Positions 1 through 13,900 of a stretch of DNA of 64,000 nt are shown here, piece after piece. The notes under the pieces are model-generated. The model was given only the letters and a program-made list of their open reading frames with translations, did not search any database and had not been told where the DNA came from. Position 1 is the stretch's first letter. The number at the start of each line of letters is the position of its first letter. The DNA is from Sipunculus nudus (taxonomy: Eukaryota; Annelida; Sipuncula; Golfingiida; Sipunculidae), in contig CM049307.1 of assembly GCA_026874595.1 (NCBI GenBank), positions 42,478,362 to 42,542,361 of the forward strand, read 5' to 3'. The position numbers and the translations under genes were made by a program.

Positions 1-1061
1 GTCACACCCATGCACCCTATTGAACCCTGACAGGTTTATTTCTCCCAGTATCCTGGAACTACTCATCGGGGCTGCCATTTTGCATACACACTAAAACCTG
101 GATATCACAGGTTGCAAGTTGAAATCATGGGTATACTGCTAATATTTTAAATTTGAAATAAAAAATAATAATTTTTTATTGTTTATTGCATTTATTTTAA
201 GATAGAGGATTGAAGAAAAACTGTTTTTAAATTGTCTCCTAATTATTGTAGAATGTATATTGTATCCATGTAAAGTTATCAGCTGTGGAAAATTCTTTTT
301 CAAGTGCTGTCATTTGAAAAATCATGCAGTCAATATACGATGCATGATCTAAAATAAGAAATTAAATGATACAGTAAATTATGATAGTATATTTATCAGT
401 ATATTGTTGGGTTATGTTCCAGCCTGGTAGGTCATCCTGGTCACCTGAGGCAGTAGAACATTAAGATCAATCATAGGGGTCACTTGTTTGATTCAGAGCT
501 AATGAAGGCAATCTAGGCCACCAGATGTTATGAATTTGTTGCCCTTTGGGTGGGTTATGTAGCCCACGGCCAGTGAAGATGCCTACACATCATGCCCTGT
601 TTGTTATGATAACAGTGATAACAGAGTCTGTGAGTGATTTTCAGCCTTGTTATCACAAGGTTTACCAGATATTGCTTTGCCCTGCTGAATCATCTCTGCA
701 TCAGCATCAGACCCTCTGATTTCCCACTGTGACAGCCCACCAACCATGCAGCCGCTGCTATACTTCACATCTGATTACACCACCTACAATGGGGTCACAC
801 AAACTCTGTTTATTTGTTGACATACAGAGGAACCCCTGTTGATGGCCACCTGTCTGCCAGAGGCCTGCACCAAGTGATTTAGAATGTTACTCAATGGGTG
901 ATCTTTAAACAAAATCATAAAAATTGTAAAAATTCACCAGAACTTCTTTATTATGAAATAAAATCAATAGTAATGGTTAAAACATGAAAAAATGCCATTA
1001 TATGTATAAATCAAAGATATTGGGGTGGGGGGGTGGATCGTATCAATCTCATTAATATGAA

Positions 1062-1331
1062 CAGGGCTTGACATTAAGGGTTAACCACTTACCTGGGGCA
1101 AGTGAAAATTCCAGAAAATAGTGGAAGGACAACAAAAAGTCACCTCTTACTTGCCTTACATGGCAAGTGGGTTCAGCATAAACCTTTATCCAAAGGCCTG
1201 AAAAAGGATGTTTGTGTTCTTAAATAAAAGCTGTCTTTATAGGGCAAGTGAAAGTTCATGCAGGGCCCGTAACAGCTAGGTGTTACTTGCCGGACTGGGC
1301 ACATACTTTCAAAAGATAATGTCGAGCCCTG
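1062..1331. mobile_element. hAT-like MITE with inverted termini
   Basis: The left end CAGGGCTTGACATTA matches the reverse complement of the right end (CAGGGCTCGACATTA) at 14 of 15 bases. The interior carries several copies of GGCAAGT / ACTTGCC in both orientations. CAGGGCTCGA-type termini are typical of non-autonomous hAT elements. I could not find a clean 8-bp target duplication, so the exact family is inferred. A short minus-strand reading frame across it is incidental. Confidence 0.65.
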
Positions 1332-4300
1332 ATGAGCAGGATGAGGATTGTACAAACAAAAAATGAAGGATTACACAACCTGATGCATCAACACATAAGT
1401 CATGTGACCAGAATAAGTTTGACTATTGCATATTTTTATTATGTCATGTAACATTCAAATACTGCCCTTTGCCTTACCATCTCAAACTGCTGTACAAATA
1501 ATATTCTGTGTTAGCAGGTGTGTCTTTTTTATCTTGACTTAGTATATGTAATGTGTATTAGTGTCAGATTTGATGAAGGTCCATCAAAAAGGGATATCTC
1601 CTTTGAATTTAGATATGTATTGATATCAGTAAAAATGAGCCAGTGATATTTTATGTTTGACCCATGTTAAATTGTCTCCATTGCTTCAGGCATGTGTTAC
1701 TCACAGTGGCTTACTTTCTTTGTTGGACCATACTGTGAATTATGTTCACTTTTCCTATGGCAGTATTTTCCATGTTCACAAATCAAATCAGATCACTGTA
1801 AACATTGCTTGGGCCTGATTTAACTAAGGAAAGCTGTGGTCCGTCAGCAAGTTTTTCCTTCATCTGGCAATGTGCCGTCATGCAGGTGCTCTCGTTCCGG
1901 CCAGCAGGCATGCTCCTGTTTCAGGGCCGTGCCAGTTCTTCATCCTGTATCCACCTGGCTACGGCAGCCAGTACTCAGACCGCTATCATAGGACTTGGCA
2001 CACCTTTCCATACCTCAGACCATCAGAAGCATGTTGCAATACTGTCTGTCAGAGCCTGAACATGTTTTCTATATGGGATGAAGCCATTCAGGAAGCCGGC
2101 AGCTGAGCCAGGCCAGATGGGTTTTTGTCAGAGCTGGCTTTCTGACATTTTCAGAATTCCTAGGTTTGCTGTTCAGGTCCGTTAGGTGTAGCTGAGTTCA
2201 TCTGATGAGATTTTGTATATAATCTTATGGTCTATCATTTGCTGCCCTTTTTGAACATAAACATTGGTTTTCTGGTGTATTTAATCAATGCCTGTCAGGG
2301 CTCCTTTAACTCCACCCACTACTGAAAAAGTGATTCTTCTTTCCCTTTGTCAGTGTAATATTTCAGTACCCTAGGTTACATGAAAGAACTTGGTAAGGTT
2401 GGTTGAATGAAATGGGGATAATGAAGAATTTGAAATACTGGTCAAGATGTCACATAATAATGCACAAGGTCCCTGGTGTAAACCAGGCTCATTTATATGA
2501 CTTACTAAACATTTGACTGACTTATCAATAACTAATCCTGCTTTGACTTATGAATAATTCTCAGCTTTGTCCATTGAAATCTTTGAATCAAGAAGAGATC
2601 ATAATAATATATCACCTGTTGTCATACAGTTACGTTCATCCTCACTCCATAGACAGTGCCACCTGCTGGTCATTGACCTAGTTATGGTTGACAAAAAATG
2701 GCACATAATGTGCAGATTGGGGGATAAGGGTTTCATGGTAATATTGGAAGTAGCCAGGGCTCTCTTCATGGACTTATTATAACCAAAGGTTGTTTTATAT
2801 ATGAAAGGCTTTTCCTCAGCATCTTGTGGTTCATATATGTAGTTTGATAAATGTATTTGATATGAGAGCAATCAGGAGGGAGTATTGATATTACCTGTAT
2901 GGTCTGAAGCCTGGGCTGAAGCAGAAATGAAACATAAAGATTTATAACTGGAAGAGAAATATTTGTTCAGCTCTTTGTGCAGTGTAGACAAAACCTATTA
3001 TGCAATAATACCAGAGAAAGCAGGATGTTAGGCAAATTGTCAATGGTCTTCAATTATATTAAATTACTTAATTTGCAGGGCTTATTTATTGTAGAGCATA
3101 ATAAGTAATATGTGTATTGGTTCCTATAAGCCTTGTAGTTTGTAAGATCTCTTATTGCCAATTTATAAGTAAGGTCTAATTTTTAATTTTTTTGTTGTAA
3201 AAGTACAGGCATTTAAAGTTTTTTTAACTTTATAATTTAAGGAAATAACAAATCCAAATAATTATGAAGGTATTGTAAAGCAGTCAATGTTTTCCTTACA
3301 AATATTAAATGTGAAATATACCTTTGCATCTTTTAAATGGTATTTCCCAGGACATTTATTTCCTGGAAAGTTGACTGACTATATCTAGGATGAATGATCC
3401 TGAGATTTTCTAGTGAATCCAGACAGATGATTGCCACATGTATGTAGGCGTCCTGAGGTTCTTGCCAGAGTCAGAGATGATTTATCCACACTGATGTTAC
3501 CTGCCCTGGCTCCATCAGGCTGTACCTACTGCTGGATTGGTTGTCTCTCACCTGGAAAGGCTGTATGGTTAATTGTCCCAGTACAAACAGGATGCTGGTG
3601 TAGGATTTAAAAGCACCAAGTACACATCACCTGACAAGTTAAAAGAGAACAAACACCACTGAACACAATGCATGTAGAAAATATATTTAAAAAGAAATGC
3701 GCATGTTTCAGAATGATCCGATGCAGAGACAAGGAGATGTATTTAAAATCTGTGTTAAATTAGAAATAATTTATTTCTTATGTAGTTATTGTTTTCCATA
3801 TACATGGCTGTATTGAGAAATTTAAGATATTATCAGGATCTTTTACCAAAGGAGTATTTATATTGTTGTTATAAGGTTTACTGTAATTGATTTAAAGCTG
3901 ATATATGGTGACGAGGGGTCCATACCTTTCTTGGTGTATATTCTTGGTGGTTTCAATGAATCTTTACCTTTAATTGGTCCATATATACAGAAACTACTAA
4001 AATTAAATTTTTCAATAATTGGTGAATGGATTGTCCTAAAATTTTATATGACCCAGAATTTTGATTGCTTACTTTTACATAAAATATTTTGTGCCATTTC
4101 CAGTTCCTGTTTATATGTAGTTTACCATCCTATTCCTCCAACTGAATACAATTTGAGTAATATCACTCAAAGATAAGAACAAACATTTATCTGAAATATT
4201 GCTAAAAACTAATGTAGCTTATTGCCTCATCTTGGATAGCTTATACAACGAACAAGTACTCTAGTACCACACATACAAGTATTACTAGTAGATATGCACC

Positions 4301-5005
4301 AGAAGAAGGCTCCTGTTTAAAAGGGTTTACTACCAAGGTCTAGAGATGCTACTTGATATCTTATATCAGACATTTTCAGTTTTTTATGGATTCAGTGAGA
4401 AAGGAAAACATGCAAATATTTCAGACACATAGTTGAAGTACATCTGAAACTGCTTCAGTATTATTCATCTCACATTTTGTGTGTCTTGGCTGATATTAGA
4501 GTCTGTTTGAGAAATGTGAAAAACTAAACTAGCTAGAAGTTCCCATTGCTAACAGATTCCCTTGTGAAATCAAGTCATGGTTGTCAAGCAGAATTTAGCA
4601 GAAACACAGAACTAATGCAAGGGTAAATTTCCCATATTGTGTGGAAACACGCCTTGAAAACATTGCCTTGTAAAAGAAGATGTTCCTCTGGATAGACTAA
4701 GAGTCTAAGACACCCCATGGGAAATTAGGTCATGGCTATCAGACAAAATATTTAAAACACAAGCAGAGCTGTTGGCTCTGTAAACTGACTTGATGATAAG
4801 AATGGACAGCAGGGATAAATTGAAGGAACACTAGAGAGAGAACAGGCCTCCCAGCTAGGCTAAACAGGTTAGTGTATGATAATGTAAAAATGGTTGTTCT
4901 AAACAAGCCCCCTGGACAGGGATTTAAGCATAGGTCACTGTCTCAGTGAGGGTGTCTGCCAGTGTTTTCACCATGCAGTCATGTAGAAAAACCCTTCAAT
5001 TCTCA

Positions 5006-5129
5006 AGCCTTTAATGTTTGGTACATTTGGTATTATTAAAGCAATAACATGGGATAAAGTTCCTAATTTCTTCAGCCTTTAATGTTTGGCATATTTTTTA
5101 TTATATTGAAGCAATAAAATGGGATCAAG
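5006..5129. repeat. Two-copy tandem duplication, about 68 bp
   Basis: AGCCTTTAATGTTTGG begins both units (5006 and 5074). Both end with GCAATAA.ATGGGAT. The middle has diverged. Confidence 0.7.
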
Positions 5130-5293
5130 AGAGGCAATATGAACAAGGAAATCATCCTGGGTCTGTACCCATGTACAGATCAACACAATTATGTATATGT
5201 CCAGACAGTCCAACCAGTCAGCAAAGTAAAATTCATGAAATGCCATCAATAGCTTACAGAGTAATCACACTGACAGACAAAAACAAACATGAT

Positions 5294-6060
5294 CTAACCA
5301 GGACTCTCCATGCTTGTTGTAATTAAGGAAATGGAGATACTAAAATCAAGCAGACTAGAAAAAAATGGAGTTTTCTGTCTCCAGTATCCTTGTGAACCAG
5401 ACTGGGAGTGGAGGCCGCTGATTCTTATGAATACATGAATTCTGGCCATTATTCCAGACACGTCTACAGTACATTTGAGGACATGGAGCTTAAGTCTAGT
5501 GCAAGGATTTAATGATCCAATGGAGCTGTATGTCTGACTGAGTTTTGACATCCAGGAAATGACCTTGGGGCTGACCCTTGTCCCGCTTGTGGAGAAAATG
5601 AGGTTTGGTGGTGCCAGACTGCTTGGCTTACTGACCAGCATGTGAAAATCTACCAGCCTCAATGTCCCGGGAGGAAACAGTCGAACAAATATTCCTGCAC
5701 GGCTCGTTTGGCCAAGTGTGCTGGCATTGATAAGGTGGCTGCATGCTTAATTGCTGTATGTATGGAGTCTAAAATCTAATCATTTCCATTGTGTCCACTT
5801 TAACAAGAAGGAACCTGACCAGAAATGTTAAAACCCTGGTAATATCATCTTTAAGACTTCTAGGAACTGAACTCTGAATCTTTGCTGAGCTCTGATAGCA
5901 TCCCCTTGTGGACGGAGAATAAATCAGCATGGAACAAAATGGCCCTAGTCTACACCAGAAACTAGTAATTATAGTCTCCGAGAGCCCAGGGCCCACCCCT
6001 CCATGAAGTTTCATTGAAATCTGTGCAGTTTTTGTGTAATCCTGCAAACAAACAGACATA
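5294..6060 (+). mobile_element. Degenerate retroposon-like remnant (tentative)
   Basis: The block is less AT-rich than its surroundings and ends with a stretch resembling the 3' tail of invertebrate LINE/SINE elements: TTTCATTGAAATCTGTGCAG, then GTAATCCTGCAAACAAACAG. Minus-strand open frames of 122 and 96 codons cross it, but I recognise no domain in them and read them as incidental. No reverse transcriptase motif is visible. Confidence 0.35.
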
Positions 6061-7820
6061 GGTAAAAGCAGAACCTTCTTGAAGTTACAAATTTATTCTT
6101 CTCTCTGTTCTCTTAATTTTATCCATGCCAGTGAGTTCCTCAGGGTTATTTATCCATCTGAATTCGTAAAGAACTGCTTGATTTCATAAGCTGCCAGTCT
6201 GGGTGGTTTTAGAAACTGATAAAAGGGGAAACTGATCCGTTACCTACTGTGAGAAAAAATTCCTAAATCTGTATTTGAATCTGAATTACCATCAAAATTT
6301 TTTATCAAAATCTGTCCACAAGTCTTTTAGGAATCAATTGAAAAGACGGACCAACCTGTAAACTGTCTGAATGTTTGATTGATATGTGTTGCTGTTAATG
6401 GGATTGTTGTGTGAGTTAACCATGCTTCGAGCGTACATACCTGAGCTTTGGTTGGCCAAATTGTAAAATCATGCAAGCACTGCAAGGCTCAGTCAAGCAT
6501 GTCTGATTGACTTTGAGTCCCCCAGTATCATTGATACATTGTAATTTCTAAATGTTCTTCCATTGTGTGAGTACACCCTGACAAGAATGTCTTTTCCCTT
6601 GAAAACCGTTTCAGATCAGCACCAAACTGCTTCAACTAGTATCCTCTTTTTATTGAAGCTTTGCAATATAGAATATAATTACTTAAATATCTTTTTCCAA
6701 GGACTGCAATTTATGAAGGTCTTTGACGTATAGAAACTTGTATTTTTTATAGCGTGGAATTCTAAACTTTTATTATTTTGTTGCCATGGAGATTTTGCAG
6801 GTTTCAGTTTTTGATGACCAGTTTCAGGCACTAGTCACAAAAAAGATTATGCAACATTTGATGGAGTTCTGATTAATTCAGTCCATTATCATTAATCATT
6901 CATATACCTGTAGTCACATTTGATTATTTTACTACATTAAATTAGGTGTGAAAATAAATTAATATTTATGGCCTTTGTCATAATACCAGGCGATGACAAA
7001 GGCCATGCATGTAATACTGCAATATTTGTTTATCAGACAAAAAATGGGTCTGTGGTTCAATATTAAATTTGACAGATTGTGTATGTGTAACACATACTTG
7101 TTTGGTCATATGATAGACATCCATAATGTTCTGACTGGAAGGAAATAAAAGATATATGCAGCATCATAACATGTGGTAAACCTGTCCATGGAAAGTCCTT
7201 GGCTGAACCAGGACAAACTTGCTGACATGAATGAGAGGTGGGGTGTTTGTGTGTTGACATACAAAGTTAACTGATGGTAATACCAGATCTGTAACATCAC
7301 TCAGATCTGTAACAGTAGGTACCCCTGAAGTTTCATCCCACACAGGTTTAGGATACTGTATGAACAGAGGTACCACAGACGTGAGCTAGGTGTTTTCACA
7401 TATGTATGAATATTGATATGATAATGATATTATCTCACAAAACCAAATATCTGTGGTAATGGCATTGATATACAGATTATACTATTAAAATTGAAAAAGG
7501 GGATTTAAGTGGAACAGTTGGAAATTTTAGGTAGAGGATTATTAATCATTAATAGTATTTTTCTGTAATATTTAGTTTTATCAGTTCAGGTGTTTATGCC
7601 TCAGAGCACAACGTCACCAGCACTAAAGGTGACAATCACTAAGAGCATGGGTCAGACGGGTGACACCACAGGATTATGGGTACTATTTGACATTAACCGG
7701 ATAAAACTTTATAAAACCTACTGTAGCATTTAACATGATGCAGTTCCAGTTTGTGATTGGATATATGTGTTAAGAAATGAACTATAATGAATAATTCAGC
7801 TTCCTTTCCTTTATTTTCAG

Positions 7821-7906
7821 TGGTAATGCATACCAGCAACAGTTGCAGAAAAGCCCTGCAGTAAACGGAAGTGTCATCCGGTCAAACATAGTCGACGGGG
7901 ATCTAG
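7821..7906 (+). CDS. SORBS: SORBS-like exon 1 of the window (N-terminal linker)
   Basis: The acceptor is TTATTTTCAG|TGG and the donor is ATCTAG|GTATGT. Only one frame is open: GNAYQQQLQKSPAVNGSVIR, then SNIVDGDL. It enters in phase 2 and leaves in phase 1, which fits the next exon at 10450. The peptide is polar and probably disordered. No domain is recognised. Its assignment to this gene rests on phase and on the following exons. Confidence 0.8.
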
Positions 7907-10900
7907 GTATGTAATATGATTTATACACGACTTGATGATGTTGTCAGTGTGTCTGTATTCATCTTCTCTAGTCCTGAGTTTTCTATATTGGATAAAGCTT
8001 TGGTTGCACCAACAGACACTTTTTTTTCCTGATGTCTGTATGAATTTTTTATGATTTTGGTAGTAGATTGAAATGTTTATATATAACTGATCTGTAAATA
8101 TTATGTAATTACACTTATAGTCGTAGTTGTGTGACTTATACAATATGAAAATCAGTTGAAATGTCACATATTAGATGGCATTTCAACAATAGTCACAGAT
8201 ATTAATGAATATAGCAAAAGGGGAATCAATTATCATGAACTGACAAAGGTTAGGATTGTAAAAAAAAATTGCACAAATTGCTAAGATCTTGTCTGATATG
8301 GTGTTTTCTGTGTCAGACTTGAGATCACCTGCAGGGTACAAAAGATTCATAAACTGCTTAAGGAGACTGAACATAATTAACTGATCACACTGGGTCGTTA
8401 TATTCTGTTGGGTATATTTATATGTCCTTTTGATATCTAGTACTTTTTGGGCCCTTTAATAAGCGGAGTAAGTGAAGCAGTAACAACTGTATTTGAAAAT
8501 ATATGTTTGTCATACTGGCACAATATTTGCTTAATCTTACATACTTACATATACGAGTTTGTAATAAGAATGCACTAGTGATTAACATGCTTGAAGCAAC
8601 ATCGGTAAAGCCGCTGCCCTCAAATGTCAATACCAGCAGAGTGCCTTGCTGTGTCTCATCGTACCAGCTTAGGCGGCCAGTGCACAAGCACAAAGCTTGA
8701 ATCACTAACTTAATATTGGTGAATGTCCTGTAAAATCACAGTCAGTGCACTTTTATTGTGTCAACATGGCAAAAAAAATTACATACTTTCCCTATGGATC
8801 ATTTTGTTGACCCGCCTGAAAAAACAAGAATGTCTAGTGACATTTTAACAATTCTTAACTAAATAGTTCCAGGTAAATTCTGGCATTTTATCACATTCAG
8901 GAAAACCTTAATCATTTTTTCTGTTTTTAAAAGAATTGTTTATAACCCTTGTCTCATTAATTTATTATGTGTAATCAAGCATTTAATACAAATATGTGAT
9001 CCCCCAGTGATAGCAAGTACTTAAAGTACCATTTGACATTACTATTCGCCATACTAATTACCTACACATACTAAATAGTGCCTAGGTACTAGATACATCA
9101 AGTAAATACCAAGCAGCTTAGGGAATTACATGAGAAGTGTATATTGGTAAATCTGAGAAATCATATGAAGGGTACAATAATTGTAAGCCTAGTGGTTAAG
9201 GCATTTTACCATGTTGCTGAAGGTCCTGTGAACCCCCAAGAACCTGTGCTGGGGAAAATGGAATATCAGAAATCATCATTTGTGATTTGTAATATTTAAC
9301 TAAAATTTTCTTAATTATTTATGAGGTTATAGAATAATAGAAGGCCTAATAGATATATATCAGGTCTTTTCAATATCAGTTTTTATCATTTAATTCCATA
9401 TATAGATATATATATATATATCCTCTTCATTGAGACAGAGCAAGGGCAGGTCAGGGACTTATCCTTTAAAAATTTTAAAATTTTATCAGTAGGTGTTGAT
9501 GTTAAAATAAAATTTAACTTTTTTCAATATAAGTAACAACAAAGTTTCAACTCTATATAAGCTGGCTCAGAAGCAAGGAGGCATTGTTATGCCAGTATAG
9601 ATGGACTAAATAATCTGCCAGTTATTCTAGTAGCAGATTATGCTAAACATGTTTACTCCAGCATCTGTTACTGGTATTAACGAGCCAGTTGTTGCTGCTG
9701 AGTGCAAGATGGTTGGATGGTAGGTCAGCTGGGTAAGAAAAGAGCTGGTATGTAACAGTATGTGTTTGTTACAGGATTAAACCAGTAACCCTGGTATTTA
9801 TTTAATGATTTAAATAATTAAAAGTAAAGAATATATCAAGTACATATGTACAAATTTATGAAAAACTATTTTTGTTTTATTTTAGTCTCAAAGTAACAAG
9901 TATATCAAACATATGTACAGCTGTGTACGAGATAAGTCCAGTATATACTAGTCTTATTGAGTATCTAATTGTACGACGGAAGCACCATTTAACTACTGTA
10001 ATCAAATTATCTATGGTATTTCCCAAGCCTTTCTTGTGTCTGTTTCATAGCAGGCATGAACATACACAATTGTAAAGTTGACAGAAAAAGGTAGCATAGG
10101 TTCTATAATTTATGTTTCAGACCAGTCTACTATTATGAAAGCAAGATGTTTGAACTTTGTGAATGTGGTTATTTTGCATCTTAAACGGAACCTGTCTAAT
10201 ATTCTAATCCCATCATGTCCTCTTTTTTGTATCAGTTGATCGGGTTAATAGTTTTTTCTGAGGGTTTCATCTCTTTCAGTATACTTTTCTTCTGTGGAAG
10301 ACAAAGTAGACAGTTTTTCTAGTGCATGAAAATAAATGTGATGTATTTCTATTTTCTGCATTATATGTTGTAGTTAATGTCAGCATGAATGGGCTTTCTA
10401 AGTGTTGTTTATTATCTAAATGTCCGTTTTTGTGTAATGCCCTTTTCAGACTTATCAAATCACAAAGAAGAAGAATCCGCAAGTGATAGTTCCGAATCTC
10501 AAAACAGTGTGATTCTTTCTTACGGGCCATACAGGCCCCCGGCTTCCTTGTCTGCTAAAACCCCAGCGACAATGAACTCAAACCCCACCACGACAGTGTG
10601 GTCACCCTATGGTCAGTCGGTGCTTCGCATTCTCTGCCTGGGTTGCTGTGCGCATTTCAATTTATGCTTTATTAGGTCGTTCATTTCCTGTTATGATCAC
10701 CAGATTTAATCCGGCTTCTCCTAGTTTTGCCATCTTTGTAATTCAAAGATGACATGATTAGTTGTCACAAATGATTAGTTCAAATTTCAATTTAGTTGTA
10801 GCATTTTTCAATGTTTTATTTCATAAAGCTTTGGAGATATTTGACATTTTTATTTCCATCAAAGACTTGGAACATCTTTGTTTCAGTATTACTTTAATTA

Positions 10901-13900
10901 GGATTTTGATTGTACTTTTTCTGATTATTTTCATTTTGAAATACAAAGATGACAAAATTCAGTGATGGCTGCCGAAAAGGTTTACTTTATTTGGGTTTGA
11001 TTCATGTATTTTTCTACCTTTTCTCTTTTTCTTTTATTGTTTGCAAATTAACACTAATTTGTTTAGTTTAGTTTACTAATAGCCGAATAAAACCTGCACC
11101 TATCATTTTTTGCACAAGAGATGTATATACTAATATGCACCATGATTATACTGATGATCTAGGTTATTTTTGCTTTTAGATTTGACAGCAAGTTTGTCTT
11201 AGTTTATTGCAAATGTTTGTATTATAACAATTTCCAAAATTAATTGTATATAAGATACATTCTTCTAAATGTTTCATGTATTAACAGACACAAGGAGGTA
11301 CAAACATTGATATAAACATGAACCTGATAAGTTATAATATTGTTAAAATATAGAGCTTCACAGATTGTGTATGTTTAAGTGAAACATCATTAATATCAAA
11401 AGTTGACCTGCTTGTGTGAATATCACACTAGGTATGTGAATATTACACTAGGTATGTCATTCTACTTTAATTTGTGGATGAGGGCGTGGTCACCACAGAG
11501 GGTTCCTCCAGCTTCTACTTGGAAGATACAGGTCTAATGGCGACCATTCTTCAATAGATTCAAACCTTGAGACTGTTCTTAGAGTTATTTCCTATTGGTT
11601 TTCCCTGCCCTTATCAAACCCAGACCTAAAAAAATTATGTAACCACTCATGGTTCTGTCATTTTGCTTACGGTCGGACCAAAAACCTGGATGATTGTTAG
11701 TTTTTATAAATTTTTGGTTGTTATTGTTTCTTCTTCCCCATGATTGACAGGTCAGAACCATCAGCTGATAATACACTTGTATTTAGCTTGCCTTTAAAGA
11801 ATCAATAAACATAAGTTAACCTATGGAGCAAATATTTGAATTTAGAAATTTAGAAAATCTCAGATCTGTCAATGAAGATTCTAGATAAATTGTACCAGAG
11901 TTATTTGGTGCAGTGAATTTATTTAGATGGAGGATAATTCTGGTTAAAGATGTATGGAACTATTGATGTTTAAGGTATCAGAATTAAATCCTTGCTGTGC
12001 TGCACAGCCTTAGCTGCCTGGCATTCCAGCAACGGGGCTGACAGTAAAACCCAGCGCTGATATATGTGTTCTACCAGAGATAAAGATGGGCTGTCAGTAG
12101 ATCACACAAACAACATGCTAACCTGGTCCGTGTGGCACTGCTCAAGTCACTGCACACAGTACATGGTAGAAATAGGAACAGTGAAATATATATAGACCTG
12201 AACAGTGTATCAGTGCTTGCTGTTCTGTGTTCTTGTATCTTTTGGGTCTTCTTTGGCCAGATATTCTGATACCTTCCCCAATCAGCATATTGATTAAGTT
12301 TTGATATAGTGTAATTACTTGGGAAACACATTTGTCCAGCTGTCTCAAAGATTTATCATTATGGTCACTTTGGTATCTGTCCCAAATAGCAGGGTATATT
12401 GACTACACAGGCCTTCAATCTGTCCTAAAGATTGGCAGGGTATAATGACTACACTGGCCTTCCATCTGTGTCAAAGATTGGCAGGGTTTATTGACTACAC
12501 AAACCTTCCATCTGTCCCTAAGTTTGCAAGATATATTTACTAGGCTGGCCTTCCATCTGTCCCTAAATTGGCAGGGTATATTGACAACACAAATCTTCCA
12601 TCTGTCCCAAAGTTTGCAAGGTACATTGACTAGGCTGGCCTTCCATCTGTCCAAAAAATTGGCAGTGTATATTGACTATGCTGGCCTTCATCTGTCCCAA
12701 AGTTTGACATTGGTAGGAGGATATGATGATCACTTTGGCCTTCCATCTGTTCAACAGATTGACATTGGTAGGATATGATGACCACTTTGGCCTTCCATCT
12801 GTTCTAAAGATTGACATTGGTAGGATATGATATTCACTTTGGCCTTCCATCTGTTCAAAAGATTGACATTGGTAGGATATGATGACCACTTTGGCCTTCC
12901 ATCTGTTTAAAAGATTGACATTTCTAAGATTTGATGATCACTTTGGCCTTCCATCTGTTCAAAAGATTGACATTAGTAGGATATGAAGATCACTTTTGGC
13001 TTCCATCTGTTCCACAGATTGAAATTGGTAGGATCTGATGATCACTTTGGCCTTCCATTTGTTCAACAGATTGACATTGGTAGGATATGGTGATCACTTT
13101 GGCCTTCCATCTGTTCAGAAGATTGACATTGGTAGGATATGATGATCACTTTGGCCTTCCATCTGTTCTAAAGATTTACATTTCTAGGATTTGATGATCA
13201 CTTTGGCCTTCCATCTGTTCAAAAGATTGACATTGGTAGGATATGAAGATCACTTTTGGCTTCCATCTGTTCCACAGATTGAAATTGGTAGGATATGATG
13301 ATCACTTTGGCCTTCCATCTGTTCAGAAGATTGACATTGGTAGGATATGATGATCACTTTGGCCTTCCATCTGTTCTAAAGATTGACATTGGTAGGATGT
13401 GGTTATCACTTTGGCCTTCCATCTGTTCTAAAGATTGACATTGGTAGGATATGATGACCACTTTGGCCTTCCATCTGTTCAAAAGATTGACATTGGTAGA
13501 ATATGATGACCACTTTGGTCTTCCATCTGTTCAAAAGATTGACATTTCTAGGATTTGATGATCACTTTGGCCTTCCATCTGTTCAAAAGATTGACATTAG
13601 TAGGATATGAAGATCACTTTTGGCTTCCATCTGTTCCACAGATTGAAATTGGTAGGAAATAAGGTTAACTTAGGCCTTCCTTCTGTTCCAAAGATTGACA
13701 TTGGTAGGATATAATGTTAAATTTGACCTTCCATCTGTTCCAAAGATTAAAATTGGTAGGGTATAAAATGACTGTTTGACTGTCCAAGTGTCCAAAGAGC
13801 CAGCATTTTCCCAAATTTGCAGTCAGATTCACAGGTCATCTATGAAGAGTTTATTTAATCTTCTTTGGTACTATTCACTGTTGGAAAAAAGGCCCAAAAT

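Larger units (their letters stand above)
1..7820 (+). other. Upstream intron or 5' region, no supportable exon
   Basis: There is no exon I can defend before 7821. The first exon in the window begins in phase 2, so at least one coding exon must lie upstream, here or outside the window. The stretch holds a hAT-like MITE (1062-1331), a GC-richer block at about 1800-2130 without convincing splice sites, a tandem duplication (5006-5129) and a retroposon-like remnant (about 5294-6060). The rest is AT-rich sequence with no recognised signal. Confidence 0.6.

Noticed and set aside
1805-2106. Exon in the GC-richer block near 1.9 kb
   Set aside because: Two frames are open but no acceptor-donor pair gives a phase-2 exit to match the exon at 7821, and no family motif is present.
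5294-6059. Minus-strand genes of 122 and 96 codons
   Set aside because: No domain is recognised, and the region has a retroposon-like tail on the + strand. More likely a decayed repeat.
12415-12889. Overlapping open frames on both strands near 12.5 kb as a repeat protein
   Set aside because: They are translations of the minisatellite, with no start, splice or codon support.
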